A program made the translations under genes and the position numbers. From Gemmatimonadaceae bacterium (GTDB lineage Bacteria > Gemmatimonadota > Gemmatimonadetes > Gemmatimonadales > Gemmatimonadaceae): a stretch of 36,153 nucleotides of DNA. Shown piece by piece: positions 8,879-17,883 of this stretch (its first letter is position 1; each line of letters opens with the position of its first letter). Location: contig DASXKV010000036.1 in assembly GCA_036496605.1 (NCBI GenBank), forward strand, positions 1-36,153, in the 5' to 3' direction. The notes below the pieces were generated by a model, which saw nothing but the letters and a program-made list of their open reading frames with translations, had not been told where the DNA came from and did no database searches.

Positions 8879-9400
8879 TTAGTCGCCGAGATCGCGGAGC
8901 TGAGAAGGTGTGAGCGACCAGCGAAGCATCGCCTGGCCTTTCGCCGGCGCGCGATCGAAGCGGAGCAGGCACGCGGCTCCCTTTTTCAGCTCGACGCGGG
9001 TGTCGTCGCCGGCCGTCATCAGCCAGGTCACGAGGCCACTCAAGTGTGGCTCGTGCCCGACCACGCCGACGGTACGGTCCGCGTCCTCGTTAGGTAACAT
9101 GGCTCCCTGCAGCCACTCGAGAAATTCGTCATATGATCGATCGGGCCGCAACGCCTCCACGATCTCGACGCGCGCAACGCCGAGCGCCGGCGCCACGATC
9201 TCCGCCGTTTCACGTGCGCGGACGAGCGGGCTCGATGCAAGGTGCGCGAGCCGCCCGATAACAGCGCGCAACCCCTGCGCGCCGCGACGCATCTTGCTCC
9301 GGCCCTCCTCGGTGAGGGGACGCAGGTCGTCGTTACGGCCCGTCGCCGCGAATCGCTCCTTGTCCTCGGCGATGGCGTGCCGGATCACCAACAGATTCAT
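8879..9400 (-). CDS. sixA: SixA-type phosphohistidine phosphatase
   Basis: 173 residues of the histidine phosphatase superfamily. The N-terminal LLVIRHAIAE supplies the Arg7-His8 pair that becomes phosphorylated. Arg61 in SSPLVRARETAEI and His116 in GHEPHLSGL complete the pocket. The short length and ELKKGAACLLRF ending fit SixA, which removes phosphate from histidine phosphotransfer domains of phosphorelays. It lies 26 bases after the hybrid kinase gene and ends a leftward run of signalling genes, a context that fits damping of the local phosphorelay. Relatives of similar size act on other phosphohistidines, so the target is inferred. Confidence 0.85.
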   Translation of the reverse strand: MNLLVIRHAIAEDKERFAATGRNDDLRPLTEEGRSKMRRGAQGLRAVIGRLAHLASSPLVRARETAEIVAPALGVARVEIVEALRPDRSYDEFLEWLQGAMLPNEDADRTVGVVGHEPHLSGLVTWLMTAGDDTRVELKKGAACLLRFDRAPAKGQAMLRWSLTPSQLRDLGD

Positions 9401-9426
9401 ATATGAAGGGCCTCGTACCGTAGCGG

Positions 9427-11661
9427 CTATCGCTCCGCGCTCAACGCTCCGCGGGCCGCATCCAGCATCTCCCGGACCTTCGCCGCCAGGAAGTCCGGAC
9501 GGAAGGGTTTGCCGAGGAAGCCGACCGTGGTTTTGCGCAGACCCTGATGAAGGATCGCGTCCTCGGTGTACCCGGACATGAAGAGCACGCGCGTCTCGGG
9601 TCTGGTGCGCCAGAGCTCGAGCGCGAGCTCGCGTCCGCCGAGGTTCGGCATCACGACGTCGGTGACGAGAATGTGAATCGAGCCCTCGTACGATGCGCTG
9701 ACCGCGAGGGCCTCCTCGCCGTCACCCGCGGCAAGGACGCGGTAGCCGAGCTCCTCCAGCACGCGCTGCAGGACCTCGCGCAACGCCTCGCCGTCCTCGA
9801 CGAGCAGCACCGTCTCGCCCGCCTCGCTGCGCAGGCATCCTTCCGAGCCTAACGGGCGCCGCTGCCCGGCTCCCGCGTTGGTATTCTCGACGGAGAGAGG
9901 CGTTAGGCGCCGCGCCACTACGCGCGGCGGCACCCCTTCTTCTCCGGTAGCGACCGGGAAGTAGATGCGGAAGGTCGTGCCGCGGCCCAGCTCACTATCG
10001 ACTTGAATGTTGCCCCCGGACTGCTGAACGATGCCGTAGACCGTCGCGAGGCCGAGACCCGTCCCCTCGCCCTGTCCTTTCGTCGTGAAGAAGGGCTCGA
10101 AGATACGCTCCCGCGTCTCGTCGTCCATCCCCAATCCGGTGTCGCCGACGGAGAGCAGCACGTAATGGCCGGCGGAGACGCCTGGATGTGCCGCGGCATA
10201 CGCCGAGTCCAGAAATGCCTCGTCGGTCTCGATACGCAGGAGGCCACCGTTAGGCATCGCGTCGCGCGCGTTCACGGCGAGGTTGAGCAGCACCTGCTCC
10301 ATCTGCGCGGGATCCGCGCGGAGCGTCGATAGAGTCGGGAAGGCGCGCGTCTCGATGCGAATGCCCGTGTCGATCAGGCGGCGCAGCATCTCCTGCATCC
10401 CGGCGACAATGTCGTTCAGGTTGAGCAGCTTTGGCTGGAGAAGCTGCTTCCGGCTGAACGTGAGGAGCTGATTGGTGAGCGCGGCCGCCCGCACGGTGGC
10501 GTTGTAGATCTCGTCGACGTCCGCGCGCCGCGCGTTGCCCTCCTCGACGCCCTGCCTGAGCAGCTCGCAGTAGGTCCCGATCACGGTAAGGAGATTGTTG
10601 AAGTCGTGTGCGACACCGCCCGCGAGGCGTCCGATGGCTTCCATCTTCTGCGCCTGTCGTGTCGTCTCCTCGCTGCGCCGGAGCATCTCCTCGTGCTGCT
10701 TGCGCGCCGTGATCTCCCGCGCGACGATGAGCACGCCCGTGACCCGCTCCTCCTCGCGAATCGCATTGCAGGTTACCGCATACCATCCTGGCTCGCCCTG
10801 AGCCGTTAGGCGAAGCTCTCGTTGGCGGCTCTCGCCGTCGGCCGCCGCGTTGACGTCGGCAGCGAGCATTTCCCGGTCGTCCTCGTACGCGAGCAGGGCA
10901 ACCTGTCGCCCGATCAGTCCAGACCCTGCAGAAATCCGAGGCCTCCCGCCATTCTCCCCGTCCGGCCTAGCGATCTCGGTTCGCATTGCGTACAGTCGCG
11001 CCGCTTCGTTGGCCGACACGATGGCCCCGTTTCGGTCGGCACTGAGAATCATGTCGGGTGCGGTTTGCATGAGCAGCTCGTACCGCTCTCGCGTGCGGCG
11101 CATCACGCGCACGAATGTGAGCTGCACCATCCCGAAGGTCGCGATTATCGTCGTGCCGAAGAGCGCGACCGCGAGCGCGATCGCATAGTTCTCACGCAGC
11201 GGCGGAAGACCGGCGAAGCCGACGGGAGTGATCACTCCCATTGTCTCACCGGCTATGAGTGCGTTGAAGCAGCACAGCGCGTAGAGCGCGGCGTATTGGG
11301 CGCGCCGCCGCGGAAGCGTGGCGAACGCGAACGTGACACCGAAGGCGACGAGCGTCACCGCGATCCACCAGCCGCCGCCGATCATCGCGCACGCGAGCGT
11401 CACGATCGTCGCGTCGAGATAGTACGAGACAGTCTGCACGAGATCGGCGTCATTCGCCGATCGAGCGCGTCGCAGCACGAGCCCCGCGAGGAACGTGAGC
11501 GCCATCCAGAGCGCGAACACCGCGTACACCCACGGAGACGCGCGCAAGCCCGCGATCTGGAACACCGCCGTGACGACGGTGAAGAGCGCAATGAGCACAC
11601 GCCGTCGAGAGGCGGCCAGCTCGGCGCGAGCGACGGCGAGAGCGAAAGCGGTCTGGGACAT
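9427..11661 (-). CDS. Membrane-bound hybrid histidine kinase with PAS and C-terminal receiver
   Basis: 744 residues from ATG 11661 (MSQTAFAL). The frame could extend to a GTG at 11757, but that segment is Pro-rich, starts inside a small hairpin and has no ribosome binding site. Residues about 21-185 carry six or so hydrophobic helices. A PAS domain follows (about 190-320). The dimerisation helix contains His352 in [11 protein letters not shown]. The ATP-binding domain shows the N box with Asn464, [15 protein letters not shown] and [12 protein letters not shown]. The receiver (about 615-735) has the acidic pair in VEDGE, the phospho-acceptor Asp668 in LVTDVVMP and Lys718. The layout resembles CckA-type kinases. 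No histidine phosphotransfer protein is encoded nearby, although SixA follows directly. Confidence 0.9.
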   Translation of the reverse strand: MSQTAFALAVARAELAASRRRVLIALFTVVTAVFQIAGLRASPWVYAVFALWMALTFLAGLVLRRARSANDADLVQTVSYYLDATIVTLACAMIGGGWWIAVTLVAFGVTFAFATLPRRRAQYAALYALCCFNALIAGETMGVITPVGFAGLPPLRENYAIALAVALFGTTIIATFGMVQLTFVRVMRRTRERYELLMQTAPDMILSADRNGAIVSANEAARLYAMRTEIARPDGENGGRPRISAGSGLIGRQVALLAYEDDREMLAADVNAAADGESRQRELRLTAQGEPGWYAVTCNAIREEERVTGVLIVAREITARKQHEEMLRRSEETTRQAQKMEAIGRLAGGVAHDFNNLLTVIGTYCELLRQGVEEGNARRADVDEIYNATVRAAALTNQLLTFSRKQLLQPKLLNLNDIVAGMQEMLRRLIDTGIRIETRAFPTLSTLRADPAQMEQVLLNLAVNARDAMPNGGLLRIETDEAFLDSAYAAAHPGVSAGHYVLLSVGDTGLGMDDETRERIFEPFFTTKGQGEGTGLGLATVYGIVQQSGGNIQVDSELGRGTTFRIYFPVATGEEGVPPRVVARRLTPLSVENTNAGAGQRRPLGSEGCLRSEAGETVLLVEDGEALREVLQRVLEELGYRVLAAGDGEEALAVSASYEGSIHILVTDVVMPNLGGRELALELWRTRPETRVLFMSGYTEDAILHQGLRKTTVGFLGKPFRPDFLAAKVREMLDAARGALSAER

Positions 11662-11811
11662 GGCGACGGGATGCGGCAGCGAGGGAGGAGGACACGCTCC
11701 TCGGACCTGCCGTTGATTCACAGACGTTTGCCGCCCTGCACCGTCACAGAGACTCACGCTCCGAAAGCGTGCTCTTTTGTCGGTGAATTCCTTTATCGAA
11801 GGACGTCGGCG

Positions 11812-13674
11812 CTATGACACCCGGCCAGCTTCCGCGACTGCCGCCGGCGACGATTCGGCAGCGATCGAAAAGGAGAACGTGCTTCCTTCGCCCGGGGTGC
11901 TCTCGAGCCACATCCGGCCGCCATGGGCCTCGATGATGCCTTTGGCAATCGATAGGCCGAGTCCCGTGCCGCGCTTGTTCGCGGTGCGTCTCGCGTGCCA
12001 GTAGCGATCGAAGACGCGTGGCTGATCGGCGACCGGAATGCCCGGACCCGTGTCGGCCACCGCGAAGGCCACGCTGCCGCCGCGCGACTCCGCACGGACG
12101 GTAATTCGTCCGCCATCGGGCGTGAACTTCAGCGCATTCCGCAGGAGGTTGCTCAGCACTTGCACGATGCGTGAGGCATCGACGTTGAGGGCGGGAAGTT
12201 CTGCCGGCGCGTGCGAGGACAGCTCGATCCGCCGGCCGCTCGCTTCGACCTCGAACATCCGGAGCGCCTTGCCGACGATCGACGTTGCACTCTCCGGATG
12301 CCGCTCGAGCGACAGGCGCCCCGCCTCGATGCTCGCCACGTCGAGCAAGTCCTGGATCAGGCGATTCATCCATTCCGTCGACTGTACGATCGTCGTTAGT
12401 AAGTTCTCACGCTCGGCGCCCTCGGGCCAGTTTTCCCGGAGCGCGCTTGCGCACATCGCGATCGCGCTGATCGGGTTGCGCAGATCGTGCGACACGACGC
12501 CCAGGACCTGGTCGCGACCCTCGGTGGCGCGGCGCGCCTCGCGGTACAGCCGCGCGTTCTCCAGCGCAAGCGACGCGTGCGACGCGAATTTCTCGGCGAG
12601 CGCTCGGCTGTCCGGGCCATACGGCGAACGGCCGTTCAGCGCGAGAAGGGTCAGCGCGCCGAACGTTCGCTCACCCAACGTCAGCGGCACGACGAGCATC
12701 GAGCGAACGCCAAGGCGCTGCCATGTCGTTAGGCTCATCGAATCGTCTTCGTGGGCCTCGAGCCAGGCGTCGTCGACCTGCTCGACGATCTCGGCTCGGC
12801 CTCGTCGCATCACGTCGACGGCGGGCGCGAGCGAATCCCACGTCAACTCGCCGCCCGACGTGAGCGCGCTCCTGACCTCGTCGCGGGCTGGCTCAGCGCC
12901 GTTGGCCACGCGCCGCACGAACTTCTGCCCGTCGAGCACGTCGACGATCGAGGCATCACCCAACATCGGCGTCGCGCAGTCGGCAACGGTCTGCAGTACC
13001 TCCTCGAAACCTAACGACGCAGAGAGCCGCGCCGAGGCGTCGGCGAGGAAGTGCTCGCTCTCCTGCGCGCGCCGCCGCTCCGTGATGTCGCGGACGACCG
13101 CGGTGAAAACGCGGCGCCCTCCCGGCAGATCCAGCTTGGAGATCGAGGCTTCGGCGGGAAATTCCGATCCGTCGCGACGGCGGCCCGCGACCTCGCGCCG
13201 ATGTCCCATGCGTCGCGCCGATTCCGCGGCGCGCCCGAACTCGGCGACGAATGCATCGTGACGCGGCCGGAATCGCTCCGGCAAGAGCGCGTTCAGGTGT
13301 TGGCCCAACGCTTCGCTCGACGACCAGCCGAAGATCTCCTCCGCGCCCTTGTTGAAATGGATGATGCGATGCGATTCGTCGATCGTGATCACCGCATCGG
13401 CGGCGATCGCGAGAATGCCCACGAACATCGCGTCCGACGCGTGGCGCGCCTCTTCCAGCCGCTGTCGCTCGGCGAGGAGCGTCCGAACCGCTCGCTGTCG
13501 ATACAGGGAGAAGCCGACCGCGGCAGCGGCGCCGAGCACTGCGAAGAGTCTGAGCCACGCGGCCCCGTCCGCACCATTCGCCAGTTCCCGCAGCGTGACC
13601 CCTAACGGGAGGACCAGGACCGCGAGAGCGATGATGAGTGCAATCGAGACCGCGCGGATTTTCAGGAGCGGCAT
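11812..13674 (-). CDS. Membrane-associated PAS-GAF histidine kinase
   Basis: 620 residues. Two N-terminal hydrophobic segments (about 9-28 and 40-58) anchor it. A PAS domain (about 80-200) has the canonical GAEEIFGWSSSEALG and ends in VRDITERRRAQE. A GAF domain (about 210-375) follows with VVPLTLGERTFGALTL. The kinase core has His396 in VVSHDLRNP, an N box in LSNLLRNALKFTPDGG, DTGPGIP, and GTGLGLSIAKGIIEAHGG. There is no receiver. It lies between a NarL-type regulator (43 bases upstream) and the hybrid kinase, all on one strand, so co-transcription is likely. The ligand of the GAF domain cannot be read from the sequence. Confidence 0.9.
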   Translation of the reverse strand: MPLLKIRAVSIALIIALAVLVLPLGVTLRELANGADGAAWLRLFAVLGAAAAVGFSLYRQRAVRTLLAERQRLEEARHASDAMFVGILAIAADAVITIDESHRIIHFNKGAEEIFGWSSSEALGQHLNALLPERFRPRHDAFVAEFGRAAESARRMGHRREVAGRRRDGSEFPAEASISKLDLPGGRRVFTAVVRDITERRRAQESEHFLADASARLSASLGFEEVLQTVADCATPMLGDASIVDVLDGQKFVRRVANGAEPARDEVRSALTSGGELTWDSLAPAVDVMRRGRAEIVEQVDDAWLEAHEDDSMSLTTWQRLGVRSMLVVPLTLGERTFGALTLLALNGRSPYGPDSRALAEKFASHASLALENARLYREARRATEGRDQVLGVVSHDLRNPISAIAMCASALRENWPEGAERENLLTTIVQSTEWMNRLIQDLLDVASIEAGRLSLERHPESATSIVGKALRMFEVEASGRRIELSSHAPAELPALNVDASRIVQVLSNLLRNALKFTPDGGRITVRAESRGGSVAFAVADTGPGIPVADQPRVFDRYWHARRTANKRGTGLGLSIAKGIIEAHGGRMWLESTPGEGSTFSFSIAAESSPAAVAEAGRVS

Positions 13675-13717
13675 GCGCGCGAGGGCAGAGTCGGTGCGGT
13701 CGCCGGGCGCGCCGGTG

Positions 13718-14380
13718 TCAGGATTTGGCGAGCAGCCCCAGCTTCAGCGCAAACTGCACGTAGTCCGAGCGATGGGCAATGCCAAGCTTCTCCTGGATCC
13801 GTTGCTTGTAGGTGTCCACAGTCTTTGGGCTGATGAACAACTGCTCGCCAATCTCCGGCGCCGAGTAGCCTTGGGCGATGAGCCGCAGCACATTCTGCTC
13901 GCGCTGTGTCAGCTGGTCGAAGCGCTGTTGCTCCGAGTGCGCCGCGGCGCGTTTGGTGAGATTCTGAGCGAGCACGCGTGCCGCGGCCGGCCGCACGTAC
14001 ATGTCGCCGCGCGCTACCGCGCGAACTGCGTCCACGAGCTCGCGATCGGCGACGCTCTTCACGAGGTACCCGGCCGCGCCCGCCTCCATGAGTGGAATGA
14101 GGTAATCGTCCTCGAGGTGCATCGTGAGCACGAGCACGCGCGCGCGGAGGCCCTTCTGCCCAATCTCCTTCGTCGCCTGGATGCCGTCGACGTCGGGCAT
14201 CGTTAGGTCCATCACAATGACGTCTGGATCGAGACGCTCTGCCATTGCCACGGCTTCGCGGCCGTTCTGCGCCTCACCGATGACGTGAATGTCGCGCGCC
14301 GCACCGAGGACCGCTTTGAGGCCAGTGCGGACGACGGTGTGGTCGTCTGCGAGAATGACGCGGATCTCGCCATCACTCAT
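13718..14380 (-). CDS. NarL/FixJ-family response regulator
   Basis: 220 residues. The receiver domain (1-120) has acidic Asp12-Asp13, phospho-acceptor Asp58 in VIVMDLTMPD, Thr86 and Lys108 in YLVKS. A LuxR-type helix-turn-helix (about 150-215) has LTQREQNVLRLIAQGYS and ISPKTVDTYKQRI. Its start overlaps the stop of the upstream kinase by eight bases (ATGAGTGA), so it is almost certainly the cognate regulator of that kinase. It is a close paralogue of the regulator at 17198, with a nearly identical recognition region, so both may bind the same DNA sites. Confidence 0.93.
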   Translation of the reverse strand: MSDGEIRVILADDHTVVRTGLKAVLGAARDIHVIGEAQNGREAVAMAERLDPDVIVMDLTMPDVDGIQATKEIGQKGLRARVLVLTMHLEDDYLIPLMEAGAAGYLVKSVADRELVDAVRAVARGDMYVRPAAARVLAQNLTKRAAAHSEQQRFDQLTQREQNVLRLIAQGYSAPEIGEQLFISPKTVDTYKQRIQEKLGIAHRSDYVQFALKLGLLAKS

Positions 14381-15518
14381 GCGATGCTCCGTAGTTGTGG
14401 TGGAGGAGGTCGGTCAGCGGCACCGACGCTCTGATATGCGTGCCGGAGCCGAATGTGCTCCGGATCTCGAAGCGGCCGCCGGCGAGCGCAATACGCTCGC
14501 GCATCGTGAACAGGCCCATGCCCGGCCGACGTTGTTCCGCGTCCTCGACGTCGAACCCATGGCCGTCGTCGATCACCTCGAGCACCGCGTCGTGGTCCTC
14601 AACCGTTAGGCGAAGGTCGACGTGATCGGCCGCGGCGTGCTTGACGACGTTGTGAACTGCGGTCTGCGCGACTCGATACAAGGCGGCCGCTGCCGTCGCC
14701 GGCACGGCATGCCCCCGCGTATCGGACGTCACTTCGATGTCGATGCCGCTCACGTCGGCCACTTCGCGTCCGAGCTTCTTGAGCGCCGCCGCAAGACCCA
14801 GATCGTCGAGGACGCGAGGATGCACGGTGTGCGATAGCAACCGGACTTCTTCGAGCGTTGCCTTTGCCTGATCTCGCATCGAGTCCAGGCGCTCCGTCAG
14901 TGCGGGATCGTTCGCGTCGCGCGCAGCGGCGCTGAGCTGAAGAACCAGCGCCGCGAGCTGCTGTGCGGTCGAATCGTGCAGCTCTCGCGCGAGACTGGCG
15001 CGCTCACGGTCGCCGGCGTCGATCACCGCGGTCGCGAGCGCCCGCATGCGCGTGCGATCGGCGACGAGACCATTGAGCAGCAGATTGAACGTCGTGCCGA
15101 TGCGTTTCATGTCTCGATCGGCGACAGGTGACGCGTCGACGCGAGCGCCAAAGTCGCCGCGCCACACGCGCGAGGCCACGGCCTCGATACCGCGCAGCGG
15201 CAGCAGTGCAATCGCCGCGAGGACGCCGAACAACGCCATGGCCGCCACGGCGGCGACGATCATTCCTGCAGCCGACAGTCTTGCCGGAGAGAGCGCATAC
15301 GCGATCGCGATGACGACGCCAAGCGCTAGCGCGTTGGCGCCAAGCAGCTTGATAACGAGCGGGATGCGCAGCGCGGTCGACCCCGTTGGCCGCGGCTCAG
15401 GTCGCGTGCCGGATGGCGCCAGCCTGGGCGACGTTGGATTTACGGTTGGTTCGACCTCACGAATGACGGGCACCGCTGAATCCCACGCTTGAAGGTCTTC
15501 GAAGTATGGGCCGCGCAA
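14373..15518 (-). CDS. NarX/DesK-type sensor histidine kinase
   Basis: 381 residues as called from a TTG at 15518. The start is uncertain because no ribosome binding site is visible; a GTG 45 bases downstream is an alternative. Two transmembrane segments (about 53-78 and 84-106) are followed by a HAMP-like linker and a HisKA_3 dimerisation helix with His181 in LARELHDSTAQQLAAL. The ATPase domain is short, as usual in this class, with HNVVKHAAA, DDGHGFD and GMGLFTMRERI. No extracytoplasmic sensor domain is present, so it probably senses membrane state or an interacting protein. It overlaps the NarL-type regulator gene downstream. Confidence 0.88.
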   Translation of the reverse strand: MRGPYFEDLQAWDSAVPVIREVEPTVNPTSPRLAPSGTRPEPRPTGSTALRIPLVIKLLGANALALGVVIAIAYALSPARLSAAGMIVAAVAAMALFGVLAAIALLPLRGIEAVASRVWRGDFGARVDASPVADRDMKRIGTTFNLLLNGLVADRTRMRALATAVIDAGDRERASLARELHDSTAQQLAALVLQLSAAARDANDPALTERLDSMRDQAKATLEEVRLLSHTVHPRVLDDLGLAAALKKLGREVADVSGIDIEVTSDTRGHAVPATAAAALYRVAQTAVHNVVKHAAADHVDLRLTVEDHDAVLEVIDDGHGFDVEDAEQRRPGMGLFTMRERIALAGGRFEIRSTFGSGTHIRASVPLTDLLHHNYGASHE

Positions 15519-15551
15519 GAGGGATAAGCCTTCGGGAACCGCCTGAATCTA

Positions 15552-15570
15552 TGTAGGGGAACGCCCGACA
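15552..15570. promoter_or_regulatory. Candidate NarL-type operator, site 1
   Basis: TGTAGGG (15552-15558), five bases, then CCCGACA (15564-15570); six of seven arm positions are complementary. It lies in the divergent region between the NarX-type kinase (start 15518) and the Nim-type gene (start 15667). Sites at 23402 and 28302 share the pattern TGTMRGR-N5-CCYGACR. A matching left half only (TGTAGGGGA) is at 17054, upstream of the second NarL regulator. Confidence 0.4.
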
Positions 15571-15666
15571 CAGAGGTGAGCGAGGGACCAATGGCGAGAT
15601 GGTTGGGCAACAACGCACATTGCTGGCGACCCGATCATGTGCCGATTCCACGAGCGGAGCCGACCG

Positions 15667-16164
15667 ATGAAAAAGCCGACCAAGAAACGAGCACAAACCC
15701 GAGCAACCATCGCGCGGTCTTCGCCCGCTCCAAGCTTTCGAGTACTGTCTCGACAGGAGTGCGAGGCGCTTCTCCACCGAAATAAAGTCGGAAGGATTGC
15801 GTTCACCTTTCACGACCGCGTCGATATCGAACCGGTGCACTACATCCATTCGGACGGTTGGCTGCACGGACGTACGAGTCCGGGCACGAAGGTGGCCACG
15901 CTCCTTCATCATCCCTGGGTGGCGTTCGAGGTCGATGAAGTGGAGGGCCTCTTCGACTGGCGGAGCGTGATCGTGCACGGTGCCGTGCACATCCCGGATG
16001 TCGACGGCTCGCCGTCCGATCGCGCCGCCTACTCGTCGACGCTGGCGTTAATTCGCGAGCTGGTGCCCGAGGCACTCATACAAGGCGATCCGACGCCAGC
16101 TCGTCAGGTGCTGTTCAGAATTCACGTGGACGAGGTCACAGGGAGAGCGTCGAGTACGAAGTGA
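15667..16164 (+). CDS. Pyridoxamine 5'-phosphate oxidase-like FMN-binding protein (Nim type)
   Basis: 165 residues from ATG 15667, which has GGAG seven bases upstream; an ATG 30 bases earlier lacks a ribosome binding site. After a basic, disordered start (MKKPTKKRAQ), the split-barrel fold begins at SRQECEALLHRNKVGRIAF. The hallmark HYIHSDGWLHGRTSPGTK stretch follows, where flavin-phosphate contacts are expected, then a VHGAVHI strand. Relatives bind FMN, F420 or haem and include nitroimidazole reductases, but most have unknown substrates. In other bacteria such genes belong to hypoxia or stress regulons alongside universal stress proteins, which fits this neighbourhood. No signal peptide is seen, so it is cytoplasmic. 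Confidence 0.82.
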   Translation: MKKPTKKRAQTRATIARSSPAPSFRVLSRQECEALLHRNKVGRIAFTFHDRVDIEPVHYIHSDGWLHGRTSPGTKVATLLHHPWVAFEVDEVEGLFDWRSVIVHGAVHIPDVDGSPSDRAAYSSTLALIRELVPEALIQGDPTPARQVLFRIHVDEVTGRASSTK

Positions 16165-16178
16165 GAAGGGGGAAGGGA

Positions 16179-16230
16179 CTAGGGGCACCAAAGCCGCCCC
16201 TAGCCCCTAGCCCTAGCCCCTAGCCCCTAG
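16179..16230. repeat. Hairpin plus heptamer tandem repeat at a convergent gene end
   Basis: CTAGGGGC (16179-16186) pairs with GCCCCTAG (16196-16203) across a nine-base loop. The right arm opens a tandem run of CCCCTAG units at 16197, 16204, 16217 and 16224, with one 6-bp unit (CCCTAG) at 16211. It fills the space between the rightward Nim-type gene and the leftward hydrolase gene and may act as a two-way terminator. Confidence 0.6.
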
Positions 16231-16234
16231 CCAC

Positions 16235-16954
16235 TTATGGCACGCCCGCCAACATGCCGTCGATGAACTCGACCGCTGCCGGGCGCGCGTCCAGCGCTTC
16301 ACCGAACCAGTGCTCCGCCTCGCACGCCACACGATCGAGCGCCATCGAATCGTCGAGCAAATGGCCGGCGTTAGGCACCACCTCGAGTCGCGCAGTTTCG
16401 GGTAATAGCCAGTAGGCGCCGCGGCTCGCGTCGATGTGCGCAGTGTCGCGCTCGCCGACCAACAGCAGCACCTGGGCGCGCACGCGGCGAAGCTGCGGCA
16501 CGACGAGATCGACGCGCGCGCCGCGGCAGACCACGGCACGCACATTGTCGGCGACCGATGCCGCGGCGAGCGCGGCTCCCGCGCACAGACCGCTTGCGAA
16601 GTAGCCGATTTCAAGATCTCTAAATACCGGTCGGCCGCGCAGCCATTGAGTCACTCTCATCAGCCGCGACGCGAGCAGGCTCTGATGGAAACGTAGCTCC
16701 GACGTTTCGGCGTCTTCTGCCGCCTCGTTTGGCGTGAGCAGGTCGATGGTGAGCGTGGCGAATCCAGCGTCTTCCAGGCGCTCAGCCACGAAGCGGTTGG
16801 TCTCGTCGTAGAGATGATCGCCATCGCCATTCGCGATAATCACCAGCCCACGCGCGTTCTCGGTGAGAACGAGGCGTCCGCAGAGGTAAATCGACGCGAC
16901 CGGAATCTGCATCGCGACGCCACGACTCTGATTTGCATATCGCATGTTCGACAT
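16235..16954 (-). CDS. Small alpha/beta hydrolase of the dienelactone-hydrolase type, Cys nucleophile
   Basis: 239 residues, with AGGGG six bases upstream of ATG 16954. The fold begins with a GLVIIANGDGDHLYD strand-loop and continues with FATLTIDLLTPNEAAED. The nucleophile elbow reads GLCAG, so Cys124 sits where most alpha/beta hydrolases have Ser. Asp170 (GERD) and His198 (PNAGHLL) can complete a Cys-Asp-His triad, as in classical dienelactone hydrolase. Related proteins of this length occur fused to, or beside, phosphoribosyltransferase-like domains in stress clusters. The substrate is unknown. No signal peptide is seen. It converges on the Nim-type gene and is divergent from the NarL regulator at 17198. 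Confidence 0.8.
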   Translation of the reverse strand: MSNMRYANQSRGVAMQIPVASIYLCGRLVLTENARGLVIIANGDGDHLYDETNRFVAERLEDAGFATLTIDLLTPNEAAEDAETSELRFHQSLLASRLMRVTQWLRGRPVFRDLEIGYFASGLCAGAALAAASVADNVRAVVCRGARVDLVVPQLRRVRAQVLLLVGERDTAHIDASRGAYWLLPETARLEVVPNAGHLLDDSMALDRVACEAEHWFGEALDARPAAVEFIDGMLAGVP

Positions 16955-17197
16955 GTGATCCCCCTGATCGGACCAACCGTTGTTGCCTTCGTACGCCTTG
17001 TCACAAGGTGCGCGCGACGCGCTTTCGCCGAAGTCGGGGATTGCTGGATTTCCTGTAGGGGACGGGGGTCGCTGAACCGCACTTCATTCGCGCGAGACGA
17101 TCGCGTCGGAGAACCCCTTACGACAAGGTGACCTAAGCCCGACTGACGGGACTCAGCCGTTGTGCCATGCTATGGGCATGCGCTCCAGGATGGCACT

Positions 17198-17875
17198 ATG
17201 CCTACAGAAACGATTCGCGTGATGCTCACGGACGACCACCACGTCGTTCGCACGGGGCTCCGCGCCGTATTGGGATCAGCGAAGGACATTGTCGTCGTTG
17301 CCGAAGCCGCGAGTGGCCGAGAGGCAATCGCGCTCGCTGGCCGCGTTCAGCCGGACGTCATTCTCATGGACCTCTCCATGAGCGACATCGATGGACTCGA
17401 GGCAACGCGACAGATCACCGCCACGGAACCGCATCCACGGATTCTCATCCTCACGATGCACGAGGAAGAGGAATATCTCGCGGAAGCACTCAAGGCGGGT
17501 GCGTCGGGATATCTCGTCAAGAGCGCCGCGCATCAGGAGCTCGTCGATGCAGTGCGCGCCGTGGCGTACGGTGACGTGTACGTTCGTCCCGCGGCCGCTC
17601 ACGTGCTGGCGCAGCGGATGCGAGCCGCCGATCGATCGAGGAGTGATCGTACGCTCTTCGAGAAGCTCACGGAGCGCGAGCGCGACGTGCTGGTCCTCGT
17701 CGCGCAGGGCTACTCCGCGCCTGACATCGGCGAGCGGCTCTCGATCAGTCCGAAGACAGTCGATACGTACAAGCAGCGCATCAACGAGAAGATCAAGTTG
17801 GGTGCGCGGCCGGATTACGTGCGCTTCGCGTTGAGATTGGGGCTGTTGACGCCAGAGCCGCAGAGCGCGTCGTAG
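17198..17875 (+). CDS. Orphan NarL/FixJ-family response regulator
   Basis: 225 residues from ATG 17198 (MPTETIRV); an upstream GTG at 17162 gives a poor N-terminus. The receiver has Asp12-Asp13, phospho-acceptor Asp58 in VILMDLSMSD, the Thr of LTMHEEEEY and Lys108. The LuxR-type helix-turn-helix carries LTERERDVLVLVAQGYS and ISPKTVDTYKQRI. It is highly similar to the regulator at 13718 along its whole length. No kinase gene is adjacent, so the NarX-type kinase at 14373 or another enzyme may phosphorylate it. Its position in the middle of the stress island suggests that it controls part of it. It converges with the P-ATPase gene with only eight bases between them. Confidence 0.92.
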   Translation: MPTETIRVMLTDDHHVVRTGLRAVLGSAKDIVVVAEAASGREAIALAGRVQPDVILMDLSMSDIDGLEATRQITATEPHPRILILTMHEEEEYLAEALKAGASGYLVKSAAHQELVDAVRAVAYGDVYVRPAAAHVLAQRMRAADRSRSDRTLFEKLTERERDVLVLVAQGYSAPDIGERLSISPKTVDTYKQRINEKIKLGARPDYVRFALRLGLLTPEPQSAS

Positions 17876-17883
17876 CGCTCTGT

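Noticed and set aside
11755-11771. Small hairpin CACGCT-N5-AGCGTG between two kinase genes as a terminator
   Set aside because: Only six base pairs; on the coding strand no T-run follows, and the kinases are probably co-transcribed.
10822-11817. Plus-strand open frame of 331 residues opposite the hybrid kinase
   Set aside because: Composition is Arg/Glu/His-rich with no domain, and the minus strand encodes a coherent kinase N-terminus.
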